DNA of 64,000 bases from JAGWBD01 sp965220615 (GCA_965220615.1 CBDCQL010000001.1:124001-188000), one strand, 5' to 3'; counted from the first letter of the stretch, positions 16,840-25,979 are shown. The notes: generated by a model from the sequence alone, not told the origin. Made by a program: numbers and translations.

Positions 16840-18180
16840 TCAGTCGAGCGAGCCGGCCTCGGCCAGTACCTGCGCGGGAACCTGACGCAGATCGCGCGCG
16901 CCAACGCGTGACAGCGCGTGCAGCGCCAGCGCCAGGCCGGCCACTTCAATGAGGAAGACGGCGGCGTAGGCCAGCGACTCGCCGGCGCCGAAGAGCAGCG
17001 CCAGGTCGCGCAGCATGCCCCCGCCGGCGACTCCAGCGCCGCGCGAGAGCGTGACGACCAGGGTCCAGAAGCCGAGGAAAGTGCCGGCGCGGCCCTCCGG
17101 GCTCAGGTCCATCATCAGGCCCAGGGTGCCGATGTTCCACAGGCCCAGGCCCAAGCCCATCAGGACCAGGCCGGGCGTGACGAGATGGCGCATGCCGGTC
17201 AGCGACGCGACGGCGAAGAGCGCAAAGCTGAGGATCAGGACCAGGACGCCGCCGACGGACAGGCGCGTATTGTCAAAGGGACGAAAACGGCGCAGCAGGA
17301 CCAGGGCCAGCAGGGAGCCGACGATCGACATGCCGCCCCACCAGGCGGCGAAGCGGGTCGTTTGCTCCACGCCCATGTCAAAGACCTCGGCGCCGAAGGG
17401 CTCCAGCACCAGGTCCTGGACGAAGGCGAAGGCCATGGACAGGACCAGGTAAATGAGGAACCAGCGCGTCTGCGCCTGGCGCCAGACCAGCTGCAGGTCC
17501 CCGCGCATGGAAGTCTGTGCAGCGGGTGTTGCAGAGCGTACAACGCCGTGCCGTTTCTCCTCCCCCAGCAGCGCGAAGAACCACAGCCCGCCCAGCAGCA
17601 GCGCCGCGACCACAAAGAGCCGCGCAAGGCCGTCCGGGTCCAGGCCGCTGGCGCGTTCGTCCGAGGGCAGCAAGACCGAAAACAACACACCGCCAATGGT
17701 GAAACCCAGCAACAGGAAGGTCCACACCAGACCGACGGCGCGGCCGCGTTGCGACGCGCTGGCGCGGTCATGGATGAGGGCGAGGAAGGTGCTGCCGGAA
17801 ACCGAGATGCCGAAACTGAAGAGCAGCAGCGACAGCGCAATCACCAGCCACATGAGCGCCGCGTCCGCTGTCCCGCGGGCCAGCGAGGCCGTCGCCAGGC
17901 CGAGGGCGAAAAGGCTGAAGGCCATCAACATGCGGCCCGCCCAGATCCAGGTCAGACGGCGGTAACCACCCAGACGCTGCGCATCCGACATGCGCCCGGC
18001 CCACAGGCCCAGCGGGGCCAGAAAGTAGCGCAGGCCGAGCAGCAGCCCGACCGGCGTGGCGCTGTAGCCAAGGTCGCTGATCATGACGCGATTCCACAAC
18101 CCGGTGGTCAGCACGTCGGCCATGCCCGAGCCCAGGTGGAAGAGGCCGTATTTGAGGTTTCGTAAGACGGAAAGGCCCAT
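16840..18180 (-). CDS. PucC-family major facilitator superfamily transporter
   Basis: A 446-residue protein with about twelve hydrophobic helices. The N-terminus VLRNLKYGLFHLGSGMADVL, then WNRVMISDLG, and a later RYFLAPLGLWAGRMSD block are the hallmarks of the PucC / bacteriochlorophyll-delivery (BCD) branch of the MFS. Characterised PucC proteins help deliver bacteriochlorophyll to light-harvesting complexes in phototrophs. No pigment genes are in this window. The start at 18180 is taken from the family alignment; the open frame extends 19 residues further upstream and neither start has a strong ribosome-binding site. The substrate here is unknown. Confidence 0.75.
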   Translation of the reverse strand: MGLSVLRNLKYGLFHLGSGMADVLTTGLWNRVMISDLGYSATPVGLLLGLRYFLAPLGLWAGRMSDAQRLGGYRRLTWIWAGRMLMAFSLFALGLATASLARGTADAALMWLVIALSLLLFSFGISVSGSTFLALIHDRASASQRGRAVGLVWTFLLLGFTIGGVLFSVLLPSDERASGLDPDGLARLFVVAALLLGGLWFFALLGEEKRHGVVRSATPAAQTSMRGDLQLVWRQAQTRWFLIYLVLSMAFAFVQDLVLEPFGAEVFDMGVEQTTRFAAWWGGMSIVGSLLALVLLRRFRPFDNTRLSVGGVLVLILSFALFAVASLTGMRHLVTPGLVLMGLGLGLWNIGTLGLMMDLSPEGRAGTFLGFWTLVVTLSRGAGVAGGGMLRDLALLFGAGESLAYAAVFLIEVAGLALALHALSRVGARDLRQVPAQVLAEAGSLD

Positions 18181-18233
18181 GCGATCTTCAGGGGGTGACT
18201 TGTGCAAAATAGTACAAAGAGCCGCCCTTCCTG

Positions 18234-18719
18234 TCAAGCGTGGCGGGACGCGCGCAATTCTTCAAATGGAGCAGTGCCCGCGGCCACCGCCGCGAGGAGT
18301 TCGGCGACGGCGCGCAGGGCCGCGGCCTCGTCGGCTGCGGGCAAGTCCAGGGCCGCGAATTCGTCTTCGTCCAGCAACTCTGTGGTCCCGTCGGGGGCGA
18401 CGAAGAGGTCCAGTGCCAGGTCGTCGGCGCTGACAACTTCGTCGTCGATGCAGGCCGGACGCGTGATGTTGCAATACCAGCCCTTCAGCGCGCCGCTCTC
18501 GCCATCCTCAATGCGAAAGACGTTGTACCAGCGGTCGCTGTAAAACCATTCGGTGAAGACATCGCCGCGTTTGAAGGTGACGCAGCCGAACGCCACGTCG
18601 CCAAACTGGAAAACGGCGCGCAGACAAACGTAGCTGTCCTCCCGCTGCAGGACCTCCCCCTCATAGCGAAAGACCTCGCGGCCCTCGTGGTCCAGCTTGT
18701 GCACCACGATATTGTTCAT
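18234..18719 (-). CDS. DUF402 domain protein
   Basis: A 161-residue soluble protein of the DUF402 / FomD-like fold. The family core is seen as FTEWFYSDRWYNVFRIED and GWYCNITRPACIDDEVVSADDLALDLFV, where the D residues of the last block coordinate metal in FomD-type phosphatases. The C-terminal 40 residues are an Ala/Glu-rich helix. Related proteins hydrolyse nucleotidyl or nucleoside diphosphate compounds. The start overlaps the stop of the thiamine pyrophosphokinase gene by ATGA (18716-18719), so the two are translationally coupled; a shared role in handling nucleotide products is possible but is inference. Confidence 0.78.
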   Translation of the reverse strand: MNNIVVHKLDHEGREVFRYEGEVLQREDSYVCLRAVFQFGDVAFGCVTFKRGDVFTEWFYSDRWYNVFRIEDGESGALKGWYCNITRPACIDDEVVSADDLALDLFVAPDGTTELLDEDEFAALDLPAADEAAALRAVAELLAAVAAGTAPFEELRASRHA

Positions 18720-19378
18720 GCCCGACCCCGCGTATGCACCAGCACGAGCAGGCCCTCGCGCAGGCGCAGGCGGGCGGGCACAGCGGTCAACAGGTTGCTG
18801 ACGCCGCGCGCCGGGCCGGGCGCCAGGGTGTCGTCCTTCAATTCCCAGCGCAGGCCCTCGCTGCTGATGCCCCTGGCCGCTCCCTGCAGCGGCAGCAGCG
18901 AAATCGTGTCGCCGACCGCGCCGCAGATCTCGTGCGCGCCGGGGCGCAGCAGCCGGACGCGCTGCCGCCCGTCGAGCAATTGCAGGTCGCAGTTGCGCAG
19001 TTCCTCAAGGGCCAGCAACTGCACGTTCGCCAAGGTCTGGTCGAGCCGGTTGCCGAAGGCGCCGAACACCCGCAGACGCCGGTACTCGTGGGCGGCGGCC
19101 CACTTCAACGCCAGTTCGAGGTCGGTCTCGTCCTTGTCGGCAGGGTGACAAAGGACTTGCGCGCCAGCGGCCCGCAGCCCTTCCAGCTCGGCCCCTTTGA
19201 TCGAGTCCATGTCGCCGATGACGACGTTGACGCGCAGGCCGCAGGCGCGCGCCAGACGGGCGCCGCCGTCCGCCGCGATGATGGTCGCCCGCGGTGATGC
19301 GACCAGGGTCTCCGACAGCAGCGGTTCCGCCGTCAGAACACCATTGGCGAAGATTAACGCGTCAGCGCCCGCGTTCAT
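18716..19378 (-). CDS. thiN: Thiamine pyrophosphokinase
   Basis: A 220-residue enzyme that transfers pyrophosphate from ATP to thiamine to form thiamine diphosphate, the cofactor of transketolase (encoded at 60 kb) among others. Family motifs are VIGDMDSI (metal/ATP-binding Asp residues, about 53-60), HPADKDETDLELAL (about 77-90) and GAFGNRLDQTLANV (about 105-118). The C-terminal beta domain that binds thiamine ends LVLVHTRG. It is the first gene of a two-gene unit with the DUF402 protein. No TPP riboswitch is visible upstream; the region before it is the divergent promoter space shared with the DUF3048 gene. Confidence 0.9.
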   Translation of the reverse strand: MNAGADALIFANGVLTAEPLLSETLVASPRATIIAADGGARLARACGLRVNVVIGDMDSIKGAELEGLRAAGAQVLCHPADKDETDLELALKWAAAHEYRRLRVFGAFGNRLDQTLANVQLLALEELRNCDLQLLDGRQRVRLLRPGAHEICGAVGDTISLLPLQGAARGISSEGLRWELKDDTLAPGPARGVSNLLTAVPARLRLREGLLVLVHTRGRA

Positions 19379-19451
19379 TCACATCCCGTCACCCTTAAGG
19401 CCAGTCGGATTACGGTACACTGCTGCCCTGGCACTCGCAAGGAAGGGACGT

Positions 19452-20498
19452 ATGCGTCGACGCGCCGTTGCGCTGGCGGGGCTTTGCCTGTTACTGACGC
19501 TGCCACTGGCGGTCAGCCTCGCCCAGGAGGACGTGGCGACCGTCGCCACCAACCCCCTCACCGGCCTGCAGGTCGAGGAGCCCGCCAACCTGCAGCGCAA
19601 CCCGGTGATCGCCAAAATCTCCAACGCGCCGGCCGAGGTCCGTCCGCAAGCAGGGCTGGCGGCCGCCGACCTCGTATTCGAGCACTACGCCGAGGGCGGC
19701 CTGACGCGCTTTTCGGCGGTGTATTACGGTCAGCGCCCGACACGGGTGGGCTCGATCCGCAGCGCGCGCCTGATCGACCTGGAACTGCTGCCCATGTTGG
19801 GGGGACTGCTGGCCTGGTCCGGCGCCAGTGACGGCGTGCTGGCCCTGCTCAACGCCAGCGCGCATCCGGAACGTCTGTACATGGGCGTGCAGTATGAATG
19901 GCCGGTCTACTGGCGCGAAGCCGATATTCCGTCACCACACAACCTCTTCGTCAACGTGGCGGCGCTGACCGAACTGGCAGTCAGCGAGGGCGTGACCGGC
20001 GCAGCGGCGCTGAAGGGGCCGCTCTTTCTGGCGCAGCCGCCAGCCGGCGAGACAGGCCCGGCCCAACTGATCGATTTGCACTACCTGGCCACCCGCGTGA
20101 CCTGGGTCTACCATGATGGCAGCGGCCTCTATTACCGCTACGTCGACGGCGAGCCGCACCTCGATGCCGGCAGCGGACATCCCCTGCACGCCGCCAACGT
20201 CATCGCGCTCTACGCCGACCATCACTTCAGCAACATCGTCGAGAGCGTATGGCAGGGCATCACCCACTACAGCATCGCCATCGATCTGGGCGGCAGCGGC
20301 GCGGGGCTGCTCTTCCGCGATGGCCGCCAGTACCCCCTGCGCTGGGCCCGTCCCGCCGCGGACAGCATGCTGCGTTTCAGCGACGACCAGGGCGCGACCC
20401 TGGCCTTCAAGCCAGGCAACACCTGGCTGCAGGTGATGAGACCCCCGGCGCAGCAGGACGGCGTGGAAGGGCTGACCGTGCTGGGAGCGGCAGGGTGA
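19452..20498 (+). CDS. DUF3048 domain lipoprotein-like secreted protein (YerB type)
   Basis: A 348-residue exported protein. The start at 19452 gives an ideal signal peptide (RRRAVALAGLCLLLTLPLAV, cleaved near SLAQ) and is preceded by GGAAGGGA; the longer frame upstream is antisense to thiN. The DUF3048 hallmarks are NPLTGL, then RPQAGLAAADLVFEHYAEGG and RVGSIRSAR. B. subtilis YerB is a lipoprotein of this family, but here the lipobox Cys after the signal is absent. The biochemical role is unknown; it probably acts outside the membrane. It is followed 81 bases later by another secreted protein in the same direction. Confidence 0.85.
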   Translation: MRRRAVALAGLCLLLTLPLAVSLAQEDVATVATNPLTGLQVEEPANLQRNPVIAKISNAPAEVRPQAGLAAADLVFEHYAEGGLTRFSAVYYGQRPTRVGSIRSARLIDLELLPMLGGLLAWSGASDGVLALLNASAHPERLYMGVQYEWPVYWREADIPSPHNLFVNVAALTELAVSEGVTGAAALKGPLFLAQPPAGETGPAQLIDLHYLATRVTWVYHDGSGLYYRYVDGEPHLDAGSGHPLHAANVIALYADHHFSNIVESVWQGITHYSIAIDLGGSGAGLLFRDGRQYPLRWARPAADSMLRFSDDQGATLAFKPGNTWLQVMRPPAQQDGVEGLTVLGAAG

Positions 20499-20579
20499 GC
20501 GGGCCGTGAGAGTCGCTGGCGCGACGGCGGCGCGGCCTCTACACTGGCGGCCAGCGACGCGCCTCCCGGAGAGCCGCCG

Positions 20580-22823
20580 ATGACCCTTGCCAGACGAATA
20601 CTGTTCGGCTGTCTGGCCGCAGCGCTGCCCTTCGTCGGCCCGGTCGCTGCCCAGGAAGGCGGCATACGGGACCCCCTGCAACTGGCGCAGCGATTCGGCG
20701 ACTACGAGGGCGAAAGTCTGCTGCCACCCCTGACGCCTCTTTATCGCGTCGGCCAGCGGGAGCAATTCTACGTCAGCCGCAACGACGCCATTGCGCCGGA
20801 GCGCATCACCGCCACCCTGGCGGCGGCCACGCCCCTGACCTACGTCTGGGTGGAGGAAGGCCTCGATTACAACGCCCCCGACCTGGCCGCGACATTCGAA
20901 GACCTGCAGTATTTTGCCCTGACCCTGCAGATGAGGGCCGTGCATGGCGATGCGACCAGCCTGCCGGGAATCGGGCCCGTCGCCGAACGATACAGCGTGT
21001 TGCCCCTGCCCGACGTCGATGACGACCCGCACCTCTTCCTGCTCTTCGCCGAAGGCACCGGCCTGGAGGCGGCCGCCATCAACCAGGCGGACCTGCTGCC
21101 GACAGCGCTGGCGCCTGGCAGCGCCACCAACCAGCGCGAACTGTTGCTGCTGGACGCGTCGGCCCTCGGCAACCAGCCGCTCTCGTCGCCGGCCTGGTTG
21201 ACGCTGGCCACGGCGGCCCACTTTGAATTCCTGTCGCAGACCTACGCGCCGCAGCAGTCGCTGTGGCTGCGACGCGCCCAGGCGCACTACGTGGCCGCGC
21301 GTCTGCTCGGCCTGCAGCCCGTGCTGGATAGCGAAGCGCAGACCTGGCTGGAGGCGCGCGCCGTGCCGCTTACGCGGGCGGGCGGCCTGAACCAGCCTGA
21401 AGTCAGCAGCGGCCAGGCCCTCTTCCTCGAATACCTGCTGCAGCGCCACGGAATCCGACTGCTGCAGCAACTGTTCCTGCAGCCGGAGCCGGGGCTGGGC
21501 GCAGTGGACGCCGCCCTCGCCGACCTGGAGCTGACTGACGCGCTGACGGGGCGGCCGCTCAGCGGGCTGGACCTGTTCGCGGATTTCACCGTAGCCGTCG
21601 CCGGCGACCTGTTTCCGCCGGGCCCCCTGCTGGACGGGCGTTACACCCTGCTACTGGAGGACCTGCCTGAAGGGGAACTGCCGAACGGAATCGTCCTCGA
21701 AAACCGCCTCAACGCCGCCGTGCAGGACGTCCCGCTGGACCAGTTCGCCACGCATTACTTTTTCGTTTACAACGACCAGCCGGCCAGTTTCCGGTTGCAG
21801 TTTCATGGCGCTGACGAAAGCGCCCTGCTGGCGCTGCCTGAGGACGACGACCCGGGCAACCTCTTCTACTGGAGCGGCCAGGGCAGCAACCGCGATCACA
21901 CGCTGACGCGCCGGGTGGACTTGCGCGACGTCGAGCGGGCCACACTGCATTTTGACAGCTGGCACCAGCTGGCCGAGCAGCGCAGTTACGTCTACGTCGC
22001 GGTCTCCGAAGACGGGGGCAACAGCTGGCAGATTCTCGACGGCGCTCACGCCGGTGGCAACCGCCACGGCCTCGCCTACGGGCCGGGTCTGACCGGCATC
22101 AGCAACCCGGAGCCGATACGGCCCTTCCCCTACATCGGGGTGATGCTGGGCGGCGAGGGCCAGACCGTCACCGAGATCATTGCCGCAGGCCCGGCGTTTG
22201 ACAGCGCCTTGCGGCCCAATGACGTGATCGTCGGGCTCGACGGCGCGGACTGGGCGCAGGGCGATGGCATCTTCCCGATGCTGGAGCGTCACGAGCCCGG
22301 GGATACGGTAGACCTCAGCATCCTGCGCGGCGAGGAGCGCCTCGTCATCCCGCTCACCCTCGGCGAGCATCCGGCGCGGCAACGACCCCGGCCGCCCCTC
22401 TGGCTCCCGCACGAGATCGATCTGGGCGCCTGGGCCGGCCAGGAGATTCTGCTGCGTTTCGAATACGTCACGCCGCCCGACGTGCTGGACGAGGGCCTTG
22501 CGCTCGATAACCTGCGCATTCCAGAAATCGGCTTCCACGATGACGCCGGCGACGAGGCCGGCTGGACCCTGCTGGGCTGGCAACGGCGCGACAACTTCGT
22601 GCCGCAGCGCTTCCTGCTGCAATACATCTCCAGCGGTCACAGCGCCGGCCCGCCGCGCGTGCGACGACTCATCGGCCCGCAGGACATGACGAACCGAGCC
22701 GAGCACAGCTTCCGCATTCAGCCGGATGAACTCATCGTGTTCGCCGTCTCCGCCATCAACGAACAGACGCTGCAGCCGGCGTTCTATGACCTGCAACTGC
22801 AACCCCTTGACGGCGGCGTCTGA
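20580..22823 (+). CDS. Secreted immune inhibitor A-like protein with PDZ domain and degenerate protease core
   Basis: A 747-residue exported protein with a signal peptide (LARRILFGCLAAALPFVGPV). The first 350 residues follow the layout of secreted zinc metallopeptidases of the immune inhibitor A kind. Where relatives have an HEFxH zinc helix, this one reads ATAAHFEFLSQTY (near residue 220), so the HExxH motif is missing and the protein is probably inactive as a protease. Residues about 400-500 form a jellyroll (ERATLHFDSWHQLAEQRSYV, SEDGGNSWQIL). A PDZ domain follows (IGVMLGGEGQTVTEI, RPNDVIVGLDG), then a second beta sandwich (GLALDNLRIPEIGF). A binding or scaffold role outside the cell is more likely than catalysis. 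Confidence 0.65.
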   Translation: MTLARRILFGCLAAALPFVGPVAAQEGGIRDPLQLAQRFGDYEGESLLPPLTPLYRVGQREQFYVSRNDAIAPERITATLAAATPLTYVWVEEGLDYNAPDLAATFEDLQYFALTLQMRAVHGDATSLPGIGPVAERYSVLPLPDVDDDPHLFLLFAEGTGLEAAAINQADLLPTALAPGSATNQRELLLLDASALGNQPLSSPAWLTLATAAHFEFLSQTYAPQQSLWLRRAQAHYVAARLLGLQPVLDSEAQTWLEARAVPLTRAGGLNQPEVSSGQALFLEYLLQRHGIRLLQQLFLQPEPGLGAVDAALADLELTDALTGRPLSGLDLFADFTVAVAGDLFPPGPLLDGRYTLLLEDLPEGELPNGIVLENRLNAAVQDVPLDQFATHYFFVYNDQPASFRLQFHGADESALLALPEDDDPGNLFYWSGQGSNRDHTLTRRVDLRDVERATLHFDSWHQLAEQRSYVYVAVSEDGGNSWQILDGAHAGGNRHGLAYGPGLTGISNPEPIRPFPYIGVMLGGEGQTVTEIIAAGPAFDSALRPNDVIVGLDGADWAQGDGIFPMLERHEPGDTVDLSILRGEERLVIPLTLGEHPARQRPRPPLWLPHEIDLGAWAGQEILLRFEYVTPPDVLDEGLALDNLRIPEIGFHDDAGDEAGWTLLGWQRRDNFVPQRFLLQYISSGHSAGPPRVRRLIGPQDMTNRAEHSFRIQPDELIVFAVSAINEQTLQPAFYDLQLQPLDGGV

Positions 22824-22896
22824 CCCACACGGCCATGTGACGACTTGTACGACCATCCCGCCACCCGGCCCTATACTGGAGGGACGGGAGGGGCGC

Positions 22897-23451
22897 ATGA
22901 GCCATTTGTTCCTGAGTTACAGCCACGCCGACAGCGCCATGGCAGAGCGCCTCGCGCAGGATCTGCAGGCGCAGGGCTTCGCGTTGTGGTATGACCGCCA
23001 GCTGCGGCCCGGCCAGCGCTGGTTGCAACGCCTCACCCGCGCGGCGCGGGACTGCGCGGCCCTGCTGCTGCTGATGTCCCCCGCGGCGGAGGCTTCTCCC
23101 TGGGTGGAGATGGAACTGTGCATCGCCCTGCGCTACCGGCGGCCGGTGCTGCCGCTGGCGTTGCAGGGGCATCAACTCGACGCCCTGGCGCATCTGCAGC
23201 ACATCGACTTTGACGGCGAGGTCACAGAGCAGTTGCTGGACAGCCTGCCGCCCTCCTCCCGCGCGCCGGATACAACCAGCGGCGAGGGCCTGCCTCCGGC
23301 CACGCTCAGCGCCGAGGAACGGCAGATCTGTCTGGAGGTCGCCGCCGGCCGCAGTTACCGCGATATTGGCGCGGCGCTGGACCTCAGCGGGCGCACGGTG
23401 CGACGCCGGGTCGGCGCCCTGCGCGCGCGTCTGCTGCAGGGTCGGGGCTAA
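22897..23451 (+). CDS. TIR domain fused to a LuxR-type helix-turn-helix
   Basis: A 184-residue two-domain protein. Residues 1-120 are a TIR domain: HLFLSYSHADSAMAERLA, the box-2-like WYDRQLRPGQRW and SPWVEMELCIAL. Glu73 in the last block sits where TIR NADases keep the catalytic Glu. Residues 136-184 are a helix-turn-helix (LSAEERQICLEVAAGRSYRD, LDLSGRTVRRRVGALR) of the LuxR / sigma region 4 kind. The ATG at 22897 is preceded by GGGAGGGG, and a TATACT at 22872 may be its -10. The stop overlaps the convergent gene by 4 bases. It could be a transcription factor regulated by protein contact or nucleotide turnover. No effector gene is adjacent. Confidence 0.75.
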   Translation: MSHLFLSYSHADSAMAERLAQDLQAQGFALWYDRQLRPGQRWLQRLTRAARDCAALLLLMSPAAEASPWVEMELCIALRYRRPVLPLALQGHQLDALAHLQHIDFDGEVTEQLLDSLPPSSRAPDTTSGEGLPPATLSAEERQICLEVAAGRSYRDIGAALDLSGRTVRRRVGALRARLLQGRG

Positions 23452-24380
23452 TAGCCGACGGCGTCGAGGCCCTTCAGCCCGAGAAACTCGCGGACTTCGG
23501 CGGGCGTGGCCAGTTCGCGCTCGAACTCTTCAGCGATGTTGCGCATGCGCGTCACCAGCTCGACGTTGGTGGCCAGTTGCCGCCGTTTCACGAAGAGATT
23601 GTCCTCCAGACCCACGCGCACGTGGCCGCCGAGGAACATCGCGGTGGTGGCCAGTTCGAACTCCTGCGGATAGCCCACGCCGATCACGGACCAGTTGTAG
23701 TTCTCGCGGCCGATGACGCGGTCGGCGGTGTTGAGCATGTGCACCAGGTCGTAAATGGTGGCGCGGATGCCGCCGGTCACGCCCATGACGAACTGCAGCC
23801 AGATCGGCGTGCGCACGATGCCCTGGCGAATGAAGTACTCCAGATTGTAGATATGGCCGACGTCGTAGAGCTCGAATTCGGGGCGCGTGTCGTTGGCGTT
23901 CATGGTATCGATGAAATGGCGCATGCTGCGAAAGGTGTTGGGGAAGATGTGGTCCTCGGTGCCCTTCACGTAGTCCTCTTCCCAGTCGTAAATCCAGTCT
24001 TCACTCTTGTAGCGCCGCGCCACGCGATGAATCGAGAAGTTGATCGAGCCCATGTTGCAGGTGGCCATTTCCGGCCGCCAGGTGGAGACGACCTGCAGCC
24101 GCTGCTCCGGCGTCATGAGTACACCCCCGCCGGTGGTGGGGACGACCACCGCGTCGCAGCGTTCGCGGATCCCGCACAGTACCGCGCCGAAGACCTCCTG
24201 GTCGTGCGAGGGTCGCGCCGTCTGCGGGTCGCGCGCGTGAATGTGAATCGACGCGGCACCGGCCTCGGCGCAGGCGACGGCGTCGTCGATCAGTTGCTGT
24301 GGCGTCAGCGGTAAATGCGGCGTCTGCGTCGGCAGGGTCATGGCACCGGTGATGGCCGCCGTAAGAACCAGCTTGTCCAT
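23448..24380 (-). CDS. BKACE family beta-keto acid cleavage enzyme (3-keto-5-aminohexanoate cleavage protein-like)
   Basis: A 310-residue TIM-barrel enzyme of the Kce/BKACE family, which condenses a beta-keto acid with acetyl-CoA to give a CoA ester and acetoacetate. The zinc-ligand His pair is in SIHIHARDPQ (about 45-54), and further core blocks are VVPTTGGG, ELYDVGHIYNLEYF and GGHVRVGLEDN. ATG 24380 has GGAGTGAG upstream and begins LVLTAAITGAMT, the family's first strand; seven extra upstream residues are possible. It is the last gene of the HyuB-side cluster. The substrate specificity of BKACE members varies widely and is not readable. Confidence 0.88.
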   Translation of the reverse strand: MDKLVLTAAITGAMTLPTQTPHLPLTPQQLIDDAVACAEAGAASIHIHARDPQTARPSHDQEVFGAVLCGIRERCDAVVVPTTGGGVLMTPEQRLQVVSTWRPEMATCNMGSINFSIHRVARRYKSEDWIYDWEEDYVKGTEDHIFPNTFRSMRHFIDTMNANDTRPEFELYDVGHIYNLEYFIRQGIVRTPIWLQFVMGVTGGIRATIYDLVHMLNTADRVIGRENYNWSVIGVGYPQEFELATTAMFLGGHVRVGLEDNLFVKRRQLATNVELVTRMRNIAEEFERELATPAEVREFLGLKGLDAVGY

Positions 24381-24413
24381 AATCTCACTCCACTCCCACA
24401 CCGGCCGCCGTCA

Positions 24414-25979
24414 TCAGGGCGCAGGCGCGCCCCAGCCACCGCCGCCGGGCGTCTCCACGATGACGACATCGCCGGCCTGCAATTCACCGACGTATTTGCC
24501 GCCCAGGTCATGCTCCTGGCCGTCGCGCAGCAAACGGTTGCTGCCGCAGGCACCCGCCTCGCCGCCCGCCAGACCCCAGGGCGGATAGATGCGCCGCTCG
24601 CTGTTGATGGTCAGCGTGGTCGGACACAGAAACTCGTAACGCCGGCGGATGCCCTCGCCGCCTGGATGGCGGCCCGCCCCGCCGGAACCCTCGCGCAGGC
24701 CGTATTCCAGCACGCGAAAGGGAAACTCCTGCTCCAGCGACTCGACGGGTGTGTTGAGCGTGTTGGTCATGTGCACGTGGCGCCCGCTGATGCCCGGGCC
24801 GGCCGGGCCGCCGCCGTGGCCGCCGCCGATTGTCTCGTAGTAGACGAATTGCTGGCCCTCCAGCAGGCCGCCGCAGAGGACGTTGCTCATCGTGCCGCAA
24901 CTGGCCGCCGGCATGCGCCCGGGCAGGGCCTGCGCCAGGGCGCCCAGCACCGTGTCGGCGACGCGCTGGGTGGTCTCGGTGTTGCCCACGGCCACGCCCG
25001 CCGGAAAGTCCGGTTCCAGCAGGCTGTGCGCCGGCGTGGTCACGGCCACGGGCTGGAAGCAGCCATGGTTGACCGGCACGTCCTCGGCGGCCAGCAGACG
25101 GATGCAGTACCAGGTGGCGCTGCGCGCGATGGCGCTGACGGCGTTCAGGTTGCCGCGCACCTGGGACGCGCTGCCCGCAAAGTCGACGCTCATGCGCCGG
25201 CCACGCACCCGCAGCGTCACGCAGATGGGGATGCGGTACTCACGCTGGCCGTCGCCCTCCAGCGCGTCCTCGAATCGGTAGTCGCCGTCGGGGATCGAGC
25301 CAATGACGGCCTCGGTCATACGTTGCGAATAGGCCATCAGGGCGTCGGCATGCTCGCGCACGCGCTCCAGGCCCTGCTTGATCATCAGGTCCTGCATGCG
25401 CTCCGTACCCACGCGATGCGCGGCCAGTTGCGCCTCCAGGTCGCCGTTGCGCTCCTCGGGGTTGCGGCTGTTGGCGGTGATCAGCGCCAGCACGCCCTCG
25501 TTGAGCCAGCCTCCACTGTATTTCAGCTTGACCGGCGGGATGATGATGCCTTCCTGGTAGATTTCGGTGCTGAGCGGCAACGAGCCGGGCGTCATCCCGC
25601 CGACGTCGGCGTGGTGGGCGCGGCTGGCGACGAAGTACTCCAGGCGTCCCCCGGCGAAGACCGGCGAGACCATGGTGATGTCCGGCAAATGGGTGCCACC
25701 GCCCCAGGGGTCGTTGAGCACGATGACGTCGCCCTCGTGAATCTCCTCGAAGGCGCGCACGGCTGTCTCGACCGAGGCCGGCATGCTGCCCAGATGCACG
25801 GGGATGTGGGCCGCCTGGGCCACCATGCGCGCCCGGTCATCGAAGACCGCGCAACTGAAGTCGAGGCGTTCCTTGATATTGGGGCTGAAGCTGGCGCGGC
25901 GCAGCGTCTCGCCCATCTCGTCGGCGATGGAGGAAAAGAGGCTGCGAAAGACCTCCAGCGATATGGCGTCGACGCTCAT
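24414..25979 (-). CDS. Hydantoinase B / N-methylhydantoinase (oxoprolinase) beta subunit
   Basis: A 521-residue protein of the HyuB family, partner of HyuA in ATP-dependent hydantoinases, oxoprolinases or acetone-carboxylase-like enzymes. Family blocks are SFSPNIKERLDFSCAVFD near the start, NDPWGGGTHLPDITMVSPVF, SRAHHADVGGMTPGS (candidate metal-binding His pair) and NTETTQRVADTV. It starts at 25979, overlapping the aldolase stop by ATGA. Its HyuA partner is not adjacent but lies 4 kb upstream (30194-32200), separated by the aldolase, a phosphoesterase and the restriction-modification insert. Confidence 0.88.
   Translation of the reverse strand: MSVDAISLEVFRSLFSSIADEMGETLRRASFSPNIKERLDFSCAVFDDRARMVAQAAHIPVHLGSMPASVETAVRAFEEIHEGDVIVLNDPWGGGTHLPDITMVSPVFAGGRLEYFVASRAHHADVGGMTPGSLPLSTEIYQEGIIIPPVKLKYSGGWLNEGVLALITANSRNPEERNGDLEAQLAAHRVGTERMQDLMIKQGLERVREHADALMAYSQRMTEAVIGSIPDGDYRFEDALEGDGQREYRIPICVTLRVRGRRMSVDFAGSASQVRGNLNAVSAIARSATWYCIRLLAAEDVPVNHGCFQPVAVTTPAHSLLEPDFPAGVAVGNTETTQRVADTVLGALAQALPGRMPAASCGTMSNVLCGGLLEGQQFVYYETIGGGHGGGPAGPGISGRHVHMTNTLNTPVESLEQEFPFRVLEYGLREGSGGAGRHPGGEGIRRRYEFLCPTTLTINSERRIYPPWGLAGGEAGACGSNRLLRDGQEHDLGGKYVGELQAGDVVIVETPGGGGWGAPAP

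Noticed and set aside
19197..19451. 85-codon N-terminal extension of the DUF3048 protein
   Set aside because: It is antisense to thiN; the start at 19452 gives a clean signal peptide and ribosome-binding site.
22824..22896. TTGTAC at 22845 as -35 partner of TATACT at 22872
   Set aside because: The spacing is 21 bases, too long for a standard promoter, so only the -10 is noted.
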